Shown here piece after piece: positions 1 through 11,202 of a DNA stretch of 64,000 nt. This DNA is from Heracleum sosnowskyi (lineage: Eukaryota > Streptophyta > Magnoliopsida > Apiales > Apiaceae). The stretch covers positions 133,989,228-134,053,227 of the forward strand of contig CM061235.1 in NCBI GenBank assembly GCA_030848705.1, in the 5' to 3' direction. The translations under genes were made by a program, and so were the position numbers. The notes beneath the pieces are model-generated. The model worked only from the letters and a program-made list of their open reading frames with translations, was not told where the DNA came from and searched no databases. Numbering within the stretch: the stretch's first letter is position 1; the number at the start of each line of letters is the position of its first letter.

Positions 1-290
1 CCGGGTTGGGGGGCAACAATCAAGCCAGAAATTTTTTCTAAGTTGCCCAAAGCTTCACAGCTTTGGACTTGGGAAAGAAACAAGGCTCACTCTCAACCCC
101 GGATTGCCATCTTTGATAACAATCCGGGTTGGGGGGCAACAGTCAAGAAAGAAATTTTTCTAAGTTACCCAAAGCTTCATAGCTTTGGACTTGTGAAAGA
201 AACAAGGCTCACTCTCAACCCCGGATGGGCATCTTTGACAACAATCCGGGTTGGGAGGCAACAATCAAGCCAATAAATTCGTCCAAGCTA
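1..290 (+). repeat. Tandem repeat, unit about 122 bp, about 2.4 copies
   Basis: The phrase CCGGGTTGGG recurs at 1, 124 and 246, and AGCTTTGGACTTG recurs at about 57 and 179. The units differ by only a few bases. The array may continue beyond the left edge. An open frame of 77 codons across it is a by-product of the repeat. Confidence 0.85.
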
Positions 291-350
291 CCTATTTAGG
301 AGTTTATACTCCCCCATCCAGAAAATCTGCATAAGGGAGTGGGGGGAAAA
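1..350 (+). mobile_element. 3' internal end of a Tat-like gypsy element, with polypurine tract
   Basis: Non-coding sequence leading up to an LTR. It ends in a purine-rich tract at 333-350 (AAGGGAGTGGGGGGAAAA), placed exactly where a plus-strand LTR retrotransposon has its polypurine tract, directly before the TGATA that opens the LTR at 351. Most of it is a tandem array (next entry). The coding part of the element lies beyond the left edge. The assignment to the Tat group is inferred from the GC-rich non-coding tail with tandem repeats. No protein evidence is in the window. Confidence 0.6.
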
Positions 351-1175
351 TGATAGGCTATGTTAGCCCGGACCAATACAGGTCCCCGGACCACTCTCGA
401 ACCCGGATTCATATTTAAGTCATGGCTCACCAGGTAGTCTAGATTCATACCTTGAGTTAGGGCTCACCTATTGATCCGAACTCATATGGGAGTCATGGCT
501 CACTTATAAATCCGAACTCATATTGGAGTCCTAGTTCATCAACAGGTCCGAACTCAAGTTGGAGCCCGGACACACCTACAAACCCGAACCCACAATTAGA
601 ATACGGCTCAATCCCAAAGTCTAATCCATCCCTGGCGAGAAAGGCAATAACTCACATGAAGACTACACATTGGTACATGACGTGGATAGGTCATGACTGA
701 TGGCCACACCTGGTGACGACACGTAAATATTCCCAATGATTGGGATAATTATTTCCTATTTAAACCACACGCCAGCAGGAGCCTGGCACACGATGCCACA
801 ATCCTTCACCTGGACACGTGCAATCCATCAACATCGCCCAGGTGTCCTACCTACCTAGGATTCAACGCTCATGATTGCAGGTACAACCCCTAAACCCTAA
901 TCCTGGGCCTATATATAGACCAAGGAGGAAAGGTGTAGGGGTTACATTCTCTTTTACACTCTCACTCTCTACACAACCTATACACACACCCTCCATATTT
1001 AGATTTCTCTACAATCCTGTCTTCCTTTCCCAAACCATTACTTATTCTCACGCCGGAGGCGCCGCCAGGGTCCAAACCCCCCTCCGGTGTTGTTTTGCAG
1101 AGTCCCAACCGCAGCGACACCGCTTCCAGGCGTGGGACCGGCTGGGAAAGACTAGATCGGGATTTGGAGTTATCA
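351..1175 (+). mobile_element. 3' LTR of the Tat-like gypsy element
   Basis: The 825 bp segment starts TGATA at 351 and ends TATCA at 1171-1175, a terminal inverted pair of TG...CA type, directly after a polypurine tract. A clear TATA box (CTATATATAG, 909-918) is followed about 35 bp on by a CT-rich stretch that could hold the transcription start. The 5' LTR lies off the left edge, so the target duplication (right side AGTTG if 5 bp) cannot be confirmed. Confidence 0.7.
909..918 (+). promoter_or_regulatory. TATA box of the gypsy LTR
   Basis: CTATATATAG in an otherwise GC-richer stretch, followed by pyrimidine-rich CTCTTTTACACTCTCACTCT. This is the usual LTR promoter layout. Confidence 0.5.
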
Positions 1176-2067
1176 AGTTGAACATACATTTTATATGGAA
1201 CAAGAGTGCTCTACAATACAACTCAAGAATCAACTGACTTTTATAACGAAACGATCGATAGAAAGGAATGGTATTGTTTTTATAATGAAAAGGTCACAAA
1301 ACACGCCTGTGGAAAGACCATATAAGGTCGAAGACTTCGTAGTAAAACTATTAACTCTTCAACGCGGTGGTAAGCTGGTAGCCCACCAAAAAAAACATCT
1401 ATCAATCAAAATTCTGGTACTAACATCTATACTTGTTATTAATAAGAAAAACAATAAGAAAATGATGCACGGTACCAAAAATACCAAAATAGCAAATTTG
1501 ATTATCACGAGATCTCGGTTCGATTCTCCGCAACTACATACAAGATTTATTAATTTTAATTATTTAGTTTAATTCAGGATTCAATTTCTTACAACTACGT
1601 TATTATACAAGATTTATTTATTTACTTTAATTTCATTAATTTCATTCAAAGTTCAATTGTCTATAACTTTTATACTCTTTATTAATAAAGAAAATAATGT
1701 TAAAATATCGCATGATACCAAATTCAAGATTAATTGATTATAACCACATAATTAAATAGTATTTATTTATTATATATTTCTATCATTCAAATTATCTATA
1801 AGTACATTTTTTTAATAAAAAAATTTTAATAATAAAAATTAATATTAATAAGCAAAACAATGTGAAAATGACGTGCGGTACCAAAGTACCAAATTTGATA
1901 ATCACGAAATCTAGGTTCGATTACTTGCAACTACGTAATTATACAAGATTTATTACTTTAAATTTTTTAACTTCATCCAGGTTCGATTCCTTGCAACTAC
2001 ATAATTATACAAGATTTATTTATTTACTTTAAATTTATTAGCTACATCGAGGGTTCGATTCCTTGCA
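1176..2067. repeat. AT-rich decayed repeats with recurring GGTTCGATTC boxes
   Basis: No gene. A phrase close to GGTTCGATTCCTTGCAACTA recurs at about 1517, 1914, 1979 and 2051, spaced 65-72 bp in the last three. Each is followed by ATACAAGATTTATT. The stretch also contains TCTATACT-like starts before TATTAATAAG (about 1421 and 1670). The same motifs recur at 45000-45240 and 56170-56410. The GGTTCGATTC phrase looks like a tRNA-type B box and the TCTATACT start looks like a Helitron 5' end, but no full element can be delimited. Confidence 0.45.
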
Positions 2068-2072
2068 GCTAC

Positions 2073-3375
2073 TGTAACAGCCCGACTTTTCGGACTATTA
2101 TTCTAAATCAAAACTAAAACACAATACAATTTATTAATCTAAAAGTCAATTACAAAGAGAACTATTACAAAAGCGCAGCTAACGAGCTAACGATGACAAT
2201 CCAAGCCAAACTAATCCAAACCTAAGATCCTCGAACTCGAAAGCACATCCACTTGATCTTAACTCGAACCTGAAAATTGTAAGGAATGAGCCATACAGCC
2301 CAGCAAGAAACCAATCGATCCAACTAGTCGGGCAAATAACATGTATATACAAAACAAAATACAATATTCAATACGTTATATGAAACAAATAACTTTCGAT
2401 ACACATTCATATTCTTATTCGATAGTTACGATACGACACGACACCACATAACAACAATAACCTGAAACCCACAATTCATGCCACGACCACTACAACCCGG
2501 TGATAACGGTCCTAAATTTTCAGAAAACTATCACTATAACCCGGTGACTCGGTCCTTATTCTTATTCGATATTTTCACAAACCATGGCACAAATCAAAGT
2601 CTCAAGTCTATTGCTTACACATAACACATATCAAATAAACATATCACTTCAAAATATAATAACTTAGCCCATGTTTCAATAAACAAACATACATATATCA
2701 CATATAATTTTAAAAACACTAGAGAGATCAATCGTAAACTTACCTCAACGCGAAAAATCAACAATCAAATCATCCTAGAGCACGTACCCAATTCTGACCA
2801 GAACTGTAATTACTCGTTTTGACCATCTAAACGACGTTTTCATGAAAAACTCAAAGGACGAAAGTTGTAGAGAATTAAAAGACCTTTCTAAAAAGATATG
2901 ACTCATCAAAATCGGACTTATAACGAATTGGGAATTGAATAAAACGTCCGCTGAATTTGAACAGAAACTGAAAAACAAAATATGTTTGTGTTTTGTGATT
3001 TTAAGAACAGTTAAGAGCATAATCTGGAAAAACACTGTGAAACAAAAGTTGTAGAAAATTGAAAGAGCTTTCTGAAAAGTCCAGAATAATCAAATTCCGA
3101 CTTACGATGAATTTATTACAAATTTTACAAGACAACTGAATTCTATGTATAAAAACCCTATGAATTTTGACAATAAAAACGAAGAAAGAGAATATGATGT
3201 TTATATAAAGACTCGGAACCCTAATTCCAAACCTACTACTTACCCTTACCCGTGTTCAAACCTGATCCAAACTTTAAGCCCATTAGTCTAATTTAATTTT
3301 AAATCCTATTCTTTTTCCAATTTTAATCCTTTTTTTCTTTTATTATTATTATCCTAAAAATTACGGGATATTACA
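2073..3375 (-). mobile_element. Solo LTR of a gypsy element, with 5-bp target duplication
   Basis: A 1303 bp block starts TGTAACAGCCC and ends GGGATATTACA. It is flanked by the perfect 5-bp repeat GCTAC (2068-2072 and 3376-3380). The host sequence on the two sides joins into one of the AT-rich repeats around it. There is no internal region, primer site or second LTR, so this is an LTR left after LTR-LTR recombination. Minus orientation is inferred from the TGTAATATCCCGTAATTTTT start on that strand, common in Tekay/Del LTRs, and from a TATATAAA-type box on that strand near 3205. Open frames inside it are not genes. Confidence 0.85.
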
Positions 3376-3380
3376 GCTAC

Positions 3381-4575
3381 GTAATCATACAAGATTTATT
3401 TACTTTAATTTCTTTAGTTTTACAAATTGTTCAATTTCTTTAAAACATATTATAAGTAGCATAAAACTTTTTGGTTTCATCATCGGTTGATCTAAGTATA
3501 CTAACTTAAAACCCGTGCGATTTAATTGTTATATTATTATTATTATTTTTTAATATTTTTTAATTATATTTGTTAAAAAAATAAATAGGCATGTTATATT
3601 AATTAATGGGTTCCTTCCCAGTGTTGACTAAGAGAAATATGACCCTGTCATTTGGGAATATCTTAAAATTCTACAAGGCATAGTGTTGAAATGATAGAGG
3701 GAGGACTAGTAATGGGCAACTCATTATAGTTTGGAAAAAGTGTTGAAAATTATATGCAGCATCCAATAATTAAAAATTAAGATGCGTGAAAAATGGGCAA
3801 CTACTCAACGACGACCATAGTACACACACCGCACCACCAGTGTACAAAGATCAAAATATCTTTGCTAATATCTTTGTTTCAATTGTTTTGTAATGAACCT
3901 TAAAACTTGGCTCCAAAACTTCTCCAGGGGCAGATTTAATTTCATGGAGAACCTCTCAACCACGGTCATAAAAATAGAAATGTTGTGTTATAGCAACAAC
4001 TAATTGTTACCAACACTTGAGGAAGTAAAGTTAGACTTTTTCCAGGTTGTATCAGTGTCAGCATCATATGGCAGAACAAGTGGAGATCTTTAGTTTCCTG
4101 GACGTGTTCATGGAGTCCTTCCACAATCAACTCAATTGCTCAAATGTTATACAAATCAACCTATGTATAGTCTTTCATCATACTCCCTCCGTCCCGATTT
4201 AATTGTCCATTTCACTTTTTACATGTATTTTAGAAAAACTGATAACTCTGGCCTGGAAATTATAATACAATTAGCTTGAAACTTGTCAATGCATGGTTAT
4301 GGTTTTACTTCAAATTAATTTTATTTTAATTTTTTATGAGAGAAATGTTAGTTGTTTCATACGAGTGGATTTTTTTTAAAGAAATTATTCTATTATGTAC
4401 ATGTAATATAACTTTAGAGTCTTCTAACAAAAAATTTGGAGTCTAACGTTATTATAGCCATTATAATGCACGGTTCTCTATAATTAAATTTATTTAAGAA
4501 AATTTATATATATATTTACTATTTATGCTCAATCTTAAATTCGAAAATTAGATTAGTACGATTTTTTTATCTATT
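3381..4575. other. Intergenic region downstream of receptor kinase gene A
   Basis: 3381-3530 continues the AT-rich repeat interrupted by the solo LTR, and includes a decayed Helitron-like end (ACTTAAAACCCGTGCGA, about 3504-3520). 3530-4575 has no coding potential that I can support. It contains one MITE terminus (next entry) and the presumed 3' untranslated region of gene A just below 4576. Confidence 0.5.
4183..4260. mobile_element. Stowaway-like MITE terminus
   Basis: TA followed by CTCCCTCCGTCCC at 4183-4195, the well-known terminal sequence of plant Stowaway (Tc1/mariner) MITEs. No matching inverted end was found to the right before gene A, so this is a truncated or strongly decayed copy. 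The right boundary given is arbitrary. Confidence 0.5.
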
Positions 4576-7403
4576 TCATTCAAATGAGGGTGTTTCAACA
4601 TCCAAATCGGACATGTAGACCGTTTGGAGAGCAGATTCTGTTCCAGATGGAGAGCAGAAAACTAGTTTGGTTTGGGAATTTGATGGCGACTGTGGAGCAG
4701 AACAAAGGTATGGATTTGGTGGTATCTCCAAGGCTGCTAACTTCCCCTCCAACATTTCAATAACCTTAGTAATTGATGGCCTTTGTGTTGGATAAGTCTG
4801 AATGCACCATAATCCGACAGTCACCATCTTCTTTGCACGTTCATTGTCTTGTACAGAAATTTCACTTGCCAAATCTAGCACATCATCACACTTGATTCGC
4901 TTGTACAGCCACCGAGGATAATATATCTCACTAGTGTGATCTGCTCCAGCATTAACATTCTTTCTTCCTCCGACCATTTCAAGAATCATCATTCCATAGC
5001 TGTACACATCCGATTTATGGGAAACTTGTCCAAAATTTCTACTAATAACTTCCGGAGCAATATAACCGATGGTTCCTCTTGCTTGCAGTAGGGATGAAAC
5101 TGCACTTTCTTTTGTAGTGTACAACTTTGCGAGCCCAAAATCAGATATCTTAGGGCAAAAATCTTGGTCAAGAAGGATATTATGTGGCTTTATGTCAAAA
5201 TGCAAAATACGGGTGTTGCAGCCTCGGTGCAAGTACTCTAGCCCTCTGGCGATTCCAATTGCAATGTTATAAGATTTTTCCCATCCAAGATGTCCTTCCA
5301 ACGAAGAAGTCGTACCATAAATGAACTTTTCTAGAGATCCATTAGGCATGAACTCATATATAAGAGCTCTCCTTTTACCCTCGTAACAAAATCCTAGGAG
5401 GGTGACAACATTAACATGAGAAGTCCTACCAATGCTAGCAACTTCATTTATAAATTCTTCTCCATTTCCTTTCGTCTCATTTAGAACCTTAACTGCCACG
5501 ATACGACCGTCTACTAAAGTGCCTCTGTATACATTTCCATAACCTCCTTTACCTATTTGATCTTTGAACGAATTTGTTATTTTTTTAAGTGTAGAGTACC
5601 TAAATCTTTTTGGGATTGATAATCCATATTGCCTTATGGAGGCCTCAAAGTCTTTTGAATTAGATGATACAGTCTGGGAGGAAAAAATTGAACCATCTTT
5701 TATTTTCATCCGGCAATAGTAGATGATGAGAAGTGATATCAGAAGGATACTACCTCCTGCTACAGCACTTTCTGCAGATAGAATGTCGTAAACACATAAG
5801 CTACAAGTTTATTTATTGTATATTGTAGAAATACCAAGCTACAATATTTAATTGAGTGATGAAAATGTTTAAGGGATATACCTATGGCAATCTTTAGTCC
5901 TGAATTCTTGTGTTTTCCTGGCCAAGGTGTGAACTATATCAGCACGCATATATGAAATAAAAGTTTGTGTTTAATGAAATTTGTCAACCATCATGATTAA
6001 TTTTTTTATCAAATCTCAAATTATAAAATGCGCGATTCACTAAATAAACACAACCTAAAGTACTTTATTCTTCAACAAAAGACTCTATCGGAAACATTTT
6101 AATCATTCATCCAGATATCATCTCCAAACCACTGATACGGATGAGCACATTATCCACAGCTGGACATAACTCAGCATAGTATTTTCAAACTTTTGCAGCT
6201 TTCAGACAATCACTATAATGTTTATGCCTCTTATAGTTCAAACCAAGTTCAATTGTGAAAAGCCCCCATAGACACTCGGCTATGCCAGTCAGTTCAAAAA
6301 ATTCGGATAAAAAATCTAGCCCATTAAGCCTTTTTGCGAATCAACCACAAGCTGATTTCTCAGCTATGTATAAGCATTTGTTCCCTTGTAAATATACTGC
6401 CATGCTACTTGCATAGGACTACAAAAATCTAACCCAAAAGACATAATTTATCGCGTATTTGATACAAATTCCTTCTCGAAATCTATGAGGCACTCAAAGC
6501 GATTTATAATAGTGATAGAAACATTTAACTTTTGCTTCAAGCATATACTACTATACTTTTGAGGTAACAATTAAATATTTATTCATTAAACAAGTAGAAC
6601 ATACCTCTGCAGGACTGATTATCTCTTCTTATGGTGTTGTCTTCACAGAAACAAAGATACTCTTTTGCTGTATTGTTAAAACCACAACGCCCGTCAGATT
6701 CCTCGCACTTTTCGCACTCTTTTAACGTTTTCCAGTTCAGCGAAAAACCATCATTCAAGGCGCTTCTGAACTCGCTGATCAAACCATTAATATTATTCCT
6801 TTCAATTTCACGCTTCTTCACAGCTATATCAACTTTGTCCTCACAAACTTCGAACCAGCGATCAAACTGTATGGCCTCAATTAATGCCTCAACAACATAA
6901 GATTGTTTCTGTTCCGAAGACAAACAATTTATCGGACTTGTTGGCAGAGTCGGGGGAGGAGGATAAGAACAGTTGAAATAAAATGTGAGGTTCAAATCAG
7001 AAGATGTTTGATACAAAGGCAACGTCCCAACAGTGAAGTTGTGACGCACCCTGGGGCATGTTACGTCAATAACATCAATATCAATAAGGTTTAGAGTATA
7101 ATTGTCGTAATTGATATCATGAACAAAGTAAGAGTCCTTTGGGAGAGTAAGGACAGGATCTTGGCTGCTGTCCGAACAATTGAGTCCGAAGCCGGGGTAG
7201 CCACAGAATTGTACTGATGTTGCTCCCTCGTCTATCCGCCAGAAAGGATATTTGATCTCAACTCCATTACATTCGCGTGAGGGGCAAGGATCTTGGCCAT
7301 TACAGTTTACGAAGATTGAGGAAAATAAGAAGAGCAAGTAGAGTTTTTGAGAAATTGTCATGGGCTTGTGATGTTTGAAGAAATTAAGCAATAGAATAAT
7401 CAA
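4576..7403 (-). CDS. LRK10L-type receptor-like kinase, gene A (three exons)
   Basis: Membrane receptor-like Ser/Thr kinase. Exons: 6605-7403, 5882-5917, 4576-5771, all with GT..AG junctions. They sum to 676 codons plus stop. Exon 1 encodes a signal peptide and a GUB_WAK-type Cys-rich ectodomain (CNGVEIKYPFW, CGYPGFGLNC, then a WAK-associated tail CEKCEESDGRCG). The 36-nt exon 2 gives a short linker. Exon 3 starts with the membrane span (about residues 281-298) and then the kinase: GKGGYG loop about 352, VAVK Lys about 373, HFDIKPHN about 469, DFG about 489, APE. The catalytic loop has HFD instead of HRD, so it is a non-RD kinase, a class often tied to innate immunity. An in-frame ATG at 7359-7361 gives a more typical signal peptide and is the likelier start (662 residues). 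The ligand is unknown. Confidence 0.9.
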
Positions 7404-7809
7404 GTATTACTAAACTTCCATTTAATCAAGTATTTCCGGTCAAAATAATAATACAATTGACCGAAAGGAGTATTTTCCGTACAATAAATACAAAAAGAAT
7501 ATTAATTATCATTTTCAGCTATATAAATGAATCAACAGTTGAGAAGAAGGTTCAAGGCCACGTTTTGGTAAAATTGGGGCGACGACTTAACGTTCTTTTA
7601 AAGACTTTTATTTTTTGTTTAATCCCATGAATAAATATGAACAGTCAAGCCGACTTAAACGAATGACTCAAGTTTTATATATAAGGGAGTTGAGTCTGAA
7701 GAAATCATAACTATGATGTTTGTGTCTTGAATACCCGCATTATTCAGTATTGTAGTTACGGGTTTAATCGGTGAATTTATGGTGGTTAAACTTCACAGTA
7801 ATGACAAAT
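7404..7809. other. Intergenic region between receptor kinases A and B
   Basis: Upstream region of gene A on the minus strand. An A/T-rich CTATATAAAT at 7520-7529 lies about 160 bp from the preferred ATG of gene A and might act as its TATA box, but it reads best on the plus strand. No gene is visible. Confidence 0.3.
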
Positions 7810-8969
7810 AATTACTATCTTCAAGTCCAAATATTATGTTGCAGTACTCTGTAATCCTTTCCATAATTTTCTGCAATGACATTTGGATACCTAATAATCT
7901 TAATTCTGGTAGCAAATGTATACGCTTATGACTAGAATGACTTGATAAAAATAGATGTAGGGATTGACCAAAATGCAAGAAGGGTGTTATGTGACTTTAT
8001 GTCAAAATGCAAAATGCGGGTGTTACAGCCTCTGTGCAAGTACTCTAGTCCTTGTGCAATTCCGACTGCTATGCTGTACAATTTCTCCCATCCAAGATGG
8101 GGTCCTTCCAATGACGTTGTTGTACCATAAATGAACTTCTTTAGAGATCCATTAGGCATGAACTCGTATATAAGAGCATCTTTAATGGTGTAGACCCTTA
8201 GTTAAAATTATAGGTGAATTGTCATAAATAAAAAAATTATATAATGTGTAAAAAAAAATCCGCTCCAATGGGATAAAACTGTTAGCTAAAATTTTAGCCA
8301 ACTTCTCTATGTTGGCTATTTTTGTCAAACCCCTATGGACCTGTAGTAAAACTCCACATCAATTATTACCATATTCAAATCATATATTCTATTTTTAACA
8401 ACTTGAAATAATAAATAACATTCTATTTTTAAAATATAGCCAACTAGTATAGCCAACTCCATTGGAGCACAATATCTTACAGGTTCAGCAAATTTTACAT
8501 AATCAGCATTTTATATTATTTTAGCTAACGATTTTAGCCAACACCGTTGGAGATGCTCTAAGTGCTCGTTTTTTGCCCTCATAACAAAATCCGAGGAGAG
8601 TGACAATGTTGACATGAGAAGTCTTACCAATGCTTGCAACTTCATTTATAAATTCTTCTCCATTTCCTTTTGTTGATTTTAAGACCTTCACTGCCACAAC
8701 TCGGCCGTCCGCTAAATGGCCTTTATATACATTTCCATAACCACCTTTGCCTAATTCATCTTTAAACGAATTCGTTATTTTTTTAAGTGTAGGGTACCTA
8801 AATCTTTTGGGGATTGAAGATCCATATTGCATTATGAAGGCCTCAACATCTTTAGGATGAGTAGATGAATCTTTAGAGAACATAGATGAACCATATTTAG
8901 CTCTCAGCCGGCGTCTGTAGATGATGAGAATTACCAGTAGAAATATACTACATCCTCCTACAGCACTTG
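7810..8969 (-). pseudogene. Broken LRK10L receptor kinase, gene B (membrane span and partial kinase)
   Basis: Closely matches exon 3 of gene D. A splice acceptor (CTACAG) precedes the membrane span at 8969, followed by the juxtamembrane region, LGKGGYGNVY loop, VAVK Lys and strand/helix C. A 385-bp MITE then interrupts the codons after KKRAL. The frame resumes at MPNGSL and continues to HFDIKSHNTLL, where PHN has become SHN. All sequence from the DFG region to the stop is deleted. The DNA jumps directly to a stretch matching the 3' untranslated region of gene D (about 7810-7890). No exon 2 was found upstream. It cannot encode an active kinase. Its exon 1 may be the scrap at 12499-12597, cut off by a retroelement. 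Confidence 0.85.
8174..8558. mobile_element. PIF/Harbinger-like (Tourist-type) MITE
   Basis: A 385 bp insertion in the kinase exon of pseudogene B, flanked by the 3-bp duplication TAA (8171-8173 and 8559-8561). The ends are inverted: GAGCATCTTTAATGGTGT on the left and the complement of GAGCATCTCCAACGGTGT on the right. A TWA target duplication plus these ends fits PIF/Harbinger MITEs. Comparing the same codons in gene D gives the pre-insertion site exactly. It has no coding capacity. Confidence 0.85.
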
Positions 8970-9546
8970 CTGTAGAGAGAAAGGTATAAACAAATAAACA
9001 ACAAGGTTTTTAGATATTGAGTTTATGGAATTGTAGGCATTAAGGCATAAAGGCATCTTTAGCATTGTAGCCTAGCCGGGTACCCCTCTCTTTATGGTAA
9101 TAGGAGGTCGAGGGGTCGGAGCCATGTCTGCTTCAATCCACTGATTCTATAAAATAACAAAGCTGATCACCATCTCCCAGTTCCTCCTGTCAACTTCACT
9201 TCATTTTGTGAGACTGTAACCAAAGCTTTAGCACATATAATTGGATGATTCATCTCTGATATCCAACTGTACAGATGCATTATCCACAGCTGGGGATACC
9301 TCAGCAGCATAATCTTCAAAACTTTGTTGCCACACAGTAGAATTAATAAGCCACATACACTTCTACAGAAGTTCAATTGCGAAATCAGTAAAGCTCTCAA
9401 TCACAGCTGTAGAGATCCCTCCATTTGCTAAAGCACTGCCAAAGAGATCCCGCCAACCATTTGGTAAATCTTACTTGGGACTCGGACTGTTGGACATCAA
9501 TTTTTCTTCATAAAATATCTAAGCAATGGTTAACAAATTTAAAAAT
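8970..9546. other. Remnant of intron sequence upstream of pseudogene B
   Basis: No exon found. The start resembles the intron next to exon 3 of gene D. A stretch around 9235-9330 shares phrases with intron 1 of gene A at about 6130-6210 (for example GCATTATCCACAGCTGG against GCACATTATCCACAGCTGG), which supports this being old LRK10L intron. The 36-nt exon 2 seen in A and D is not recognisable here. Confidence 0.4.
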
Positions 9547-9574
9547 ACTAGCGGATAACCCGTGCCAAGCACGG
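9547..9574 (-). mobile_element. Helitron 3' terminus
   Basis: On the minus strand this reads as a CCGTGC...GCACGG hairpin, a short spacer and CTAG, followed by host T (A at 9546 on the plus strand). That is the canonical 3' end of a plant Helitron. The 5' end was not found. The rest may have been lost or replaced by the retroelement to the right. Confidence 0.6.
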
Positions 9575-9978
9575 CCGAGCATAAGTCGACATCAACATAA
9601 TAATATTACTTCAAATCTCAACCCACGAAGGGGCATCTCAATATAAGGCATCATATGAATGACATCTTTCGAAGAGGCATCTCACCGGGAGGCATCCTGC
9701 GAAAGGCATCTCACGAAGAGGCATCTCTCAAGGAGGCATCCGTTAGAGGGGAATATTAATCACCACAATCTTCTATATAATTTATCCTTTGGAAGTCCTT
9801 CATCAGACTAGCCTAGGGCCGCACCTTAGCACCTCTATCCGGCGAAGGGGCACACAATAGACGTCAATTATATCTTCAAACATCTTCTCACGAAGAGGCA
9901 TAGAAAGAGCCAGGAGATGTATCAGTACTACCCCCAGCGTCATAATATCAGTACTACCCCCCAGCCTCGACCTGTAAT

Positions 9979-10235
9979 CAGGGGGCACTCACTATGGATC
10001 ATGGGGCCACTCTCCCATACTATAGATTAAATTGTCACATGGAGGGGCTCGCTCATCTCCATGGGGCCTCGACCAGTAATTCTTTCAAGAATCAGGGGGT
10101 GCACTCTGTGGATCACGGGGCCGCTCTCCGATATTATCAATTGGTTGTCACATGAAGGGCTCACTCATGTTCATGGGGCCTCAACCTGTAACCAGGGGGC
10201 ACTCTTTTTGGATCATGGGGCCTCGCATCCCTATT
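9979..10235. repeat. Degenerate tandem repeat, unit about 105-115 bp
   Basis: Three passages contain a CAGGGGG, CACTC, GGATCA, GGGGCC order (about 9977, 10093 and 10193). Between them are CTCACTCATGTTCATGGGGCCT-type phrases. It lies inside the non-coding retroelement. Confidence 0.6.
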
Positions 10236-11181
10236 ATCTTCCTCTAAAAATCGTTGGCGTTCATGTTAGGCAGTAGTTCTTTTTCCTGAGGGCATGCCAT
10301 GGAGGAAGGACGCGTCCTGAAAGACCAGGAAGCCGCACATCGGAGTATCTTCGGAGTGCACGCCCTGAAGGAAGGACACACTTGAGAGACGACAAAGGGG
10401 CTCAAGTATTGGAGCTTGTCTGATCATTATTTATCTTCATTAGAATTGTTTGTAGACATTTTTCCATTGGACGCATCCTCGGGGATAAACGATCACTGGG
10501 ACCTTTGACATGCTGAGAGGGCATCTTTGAAGTAGAGGACGCGTCCTTTCGGGTTGGGACGTATAGCTTGATAATTCTTGAGATATTCTTCCAAGTAGGA
10601 ATTTTCCACCTGTCAAAAAACTCAATAATCGAAAATTTCAAAAAGTACCTAGAGGACGTGTCCTAGAGGTGTGGACGTGAGCAACCGCCGAATCATCACA
10701 GGAATTGTTGGAAACCATCTGATCCTCGAGAATTACCCTTAGGGCACGCCCTAAGAGTTCTTGGGGATTTTCCTTCATCATCTTCTTCCTGCAACAATTC
10801 AAGGAACAAAGAGCAAAACCAAAACTAGTTAGGTGTTACCTTGAGGGTGCGTCCAGAAGATGATGACATGATCCCGATAATTGCGCCTTCTTTTTAGGAT
10901 CTTGCTCGGAATTACCCCCAGTATACATGGAAACTGCCGCCTTCAAGCATATATGGAAATATCCTTCAGATCTGAATCGCCTTGACACCTTCTTCTCCAG
11001 ATCTTCTTCGAACCTCTAGTCAGGAATCATCTTCTTGAAATCACCATCTTTGGATCTTCCTCCTTGCCACCAGCATGAAGTAGTACCCATGGCCATCCTC
11101 CGAATCTTGGTAGACCTTCTTCTAAGAACTTTCATCATGATGAGATATCTCTTCCTCCTGAGATTATGATCTTGATCAGCA

Positions 11182-11202
11182 CCCCTCCTTCTAGCGCCAA
11201 TT
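11182..11202 (-). promoter_or_regulatory. Primer-binding site of Tat-like element 1
   Basis: Directly after the LTR end on the minus strand: AATTGGCGCTAGAAGGAGGG. The TGGCGC start differs from the initiator-methionine tRNA site used by the copia and Tekay elements in this window, and is the type seen in Tat/Athila-group gypsy elements. Confidence 0.65.

Noticed and set aside
875..1237. 120-codon open frame at the left edge
   Set aside because: It lies across the LTR promoter/leader region and the LTR end. Low-complexity composition, no domain.
2041..2072. Possible tRNA gene because of the GGTTCGATTCC box
   Set aside because: No acceptor stem or A box at the right distance, and the same box recurs many times in the repeat family.
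9990..10260. Regularly spaced repeats that could suggest a CRISPR-like array
   Set aside because: Units are degenerate, about 105-115 bp, with no repeat/spacer structure, and the DNA is plant retroelement.
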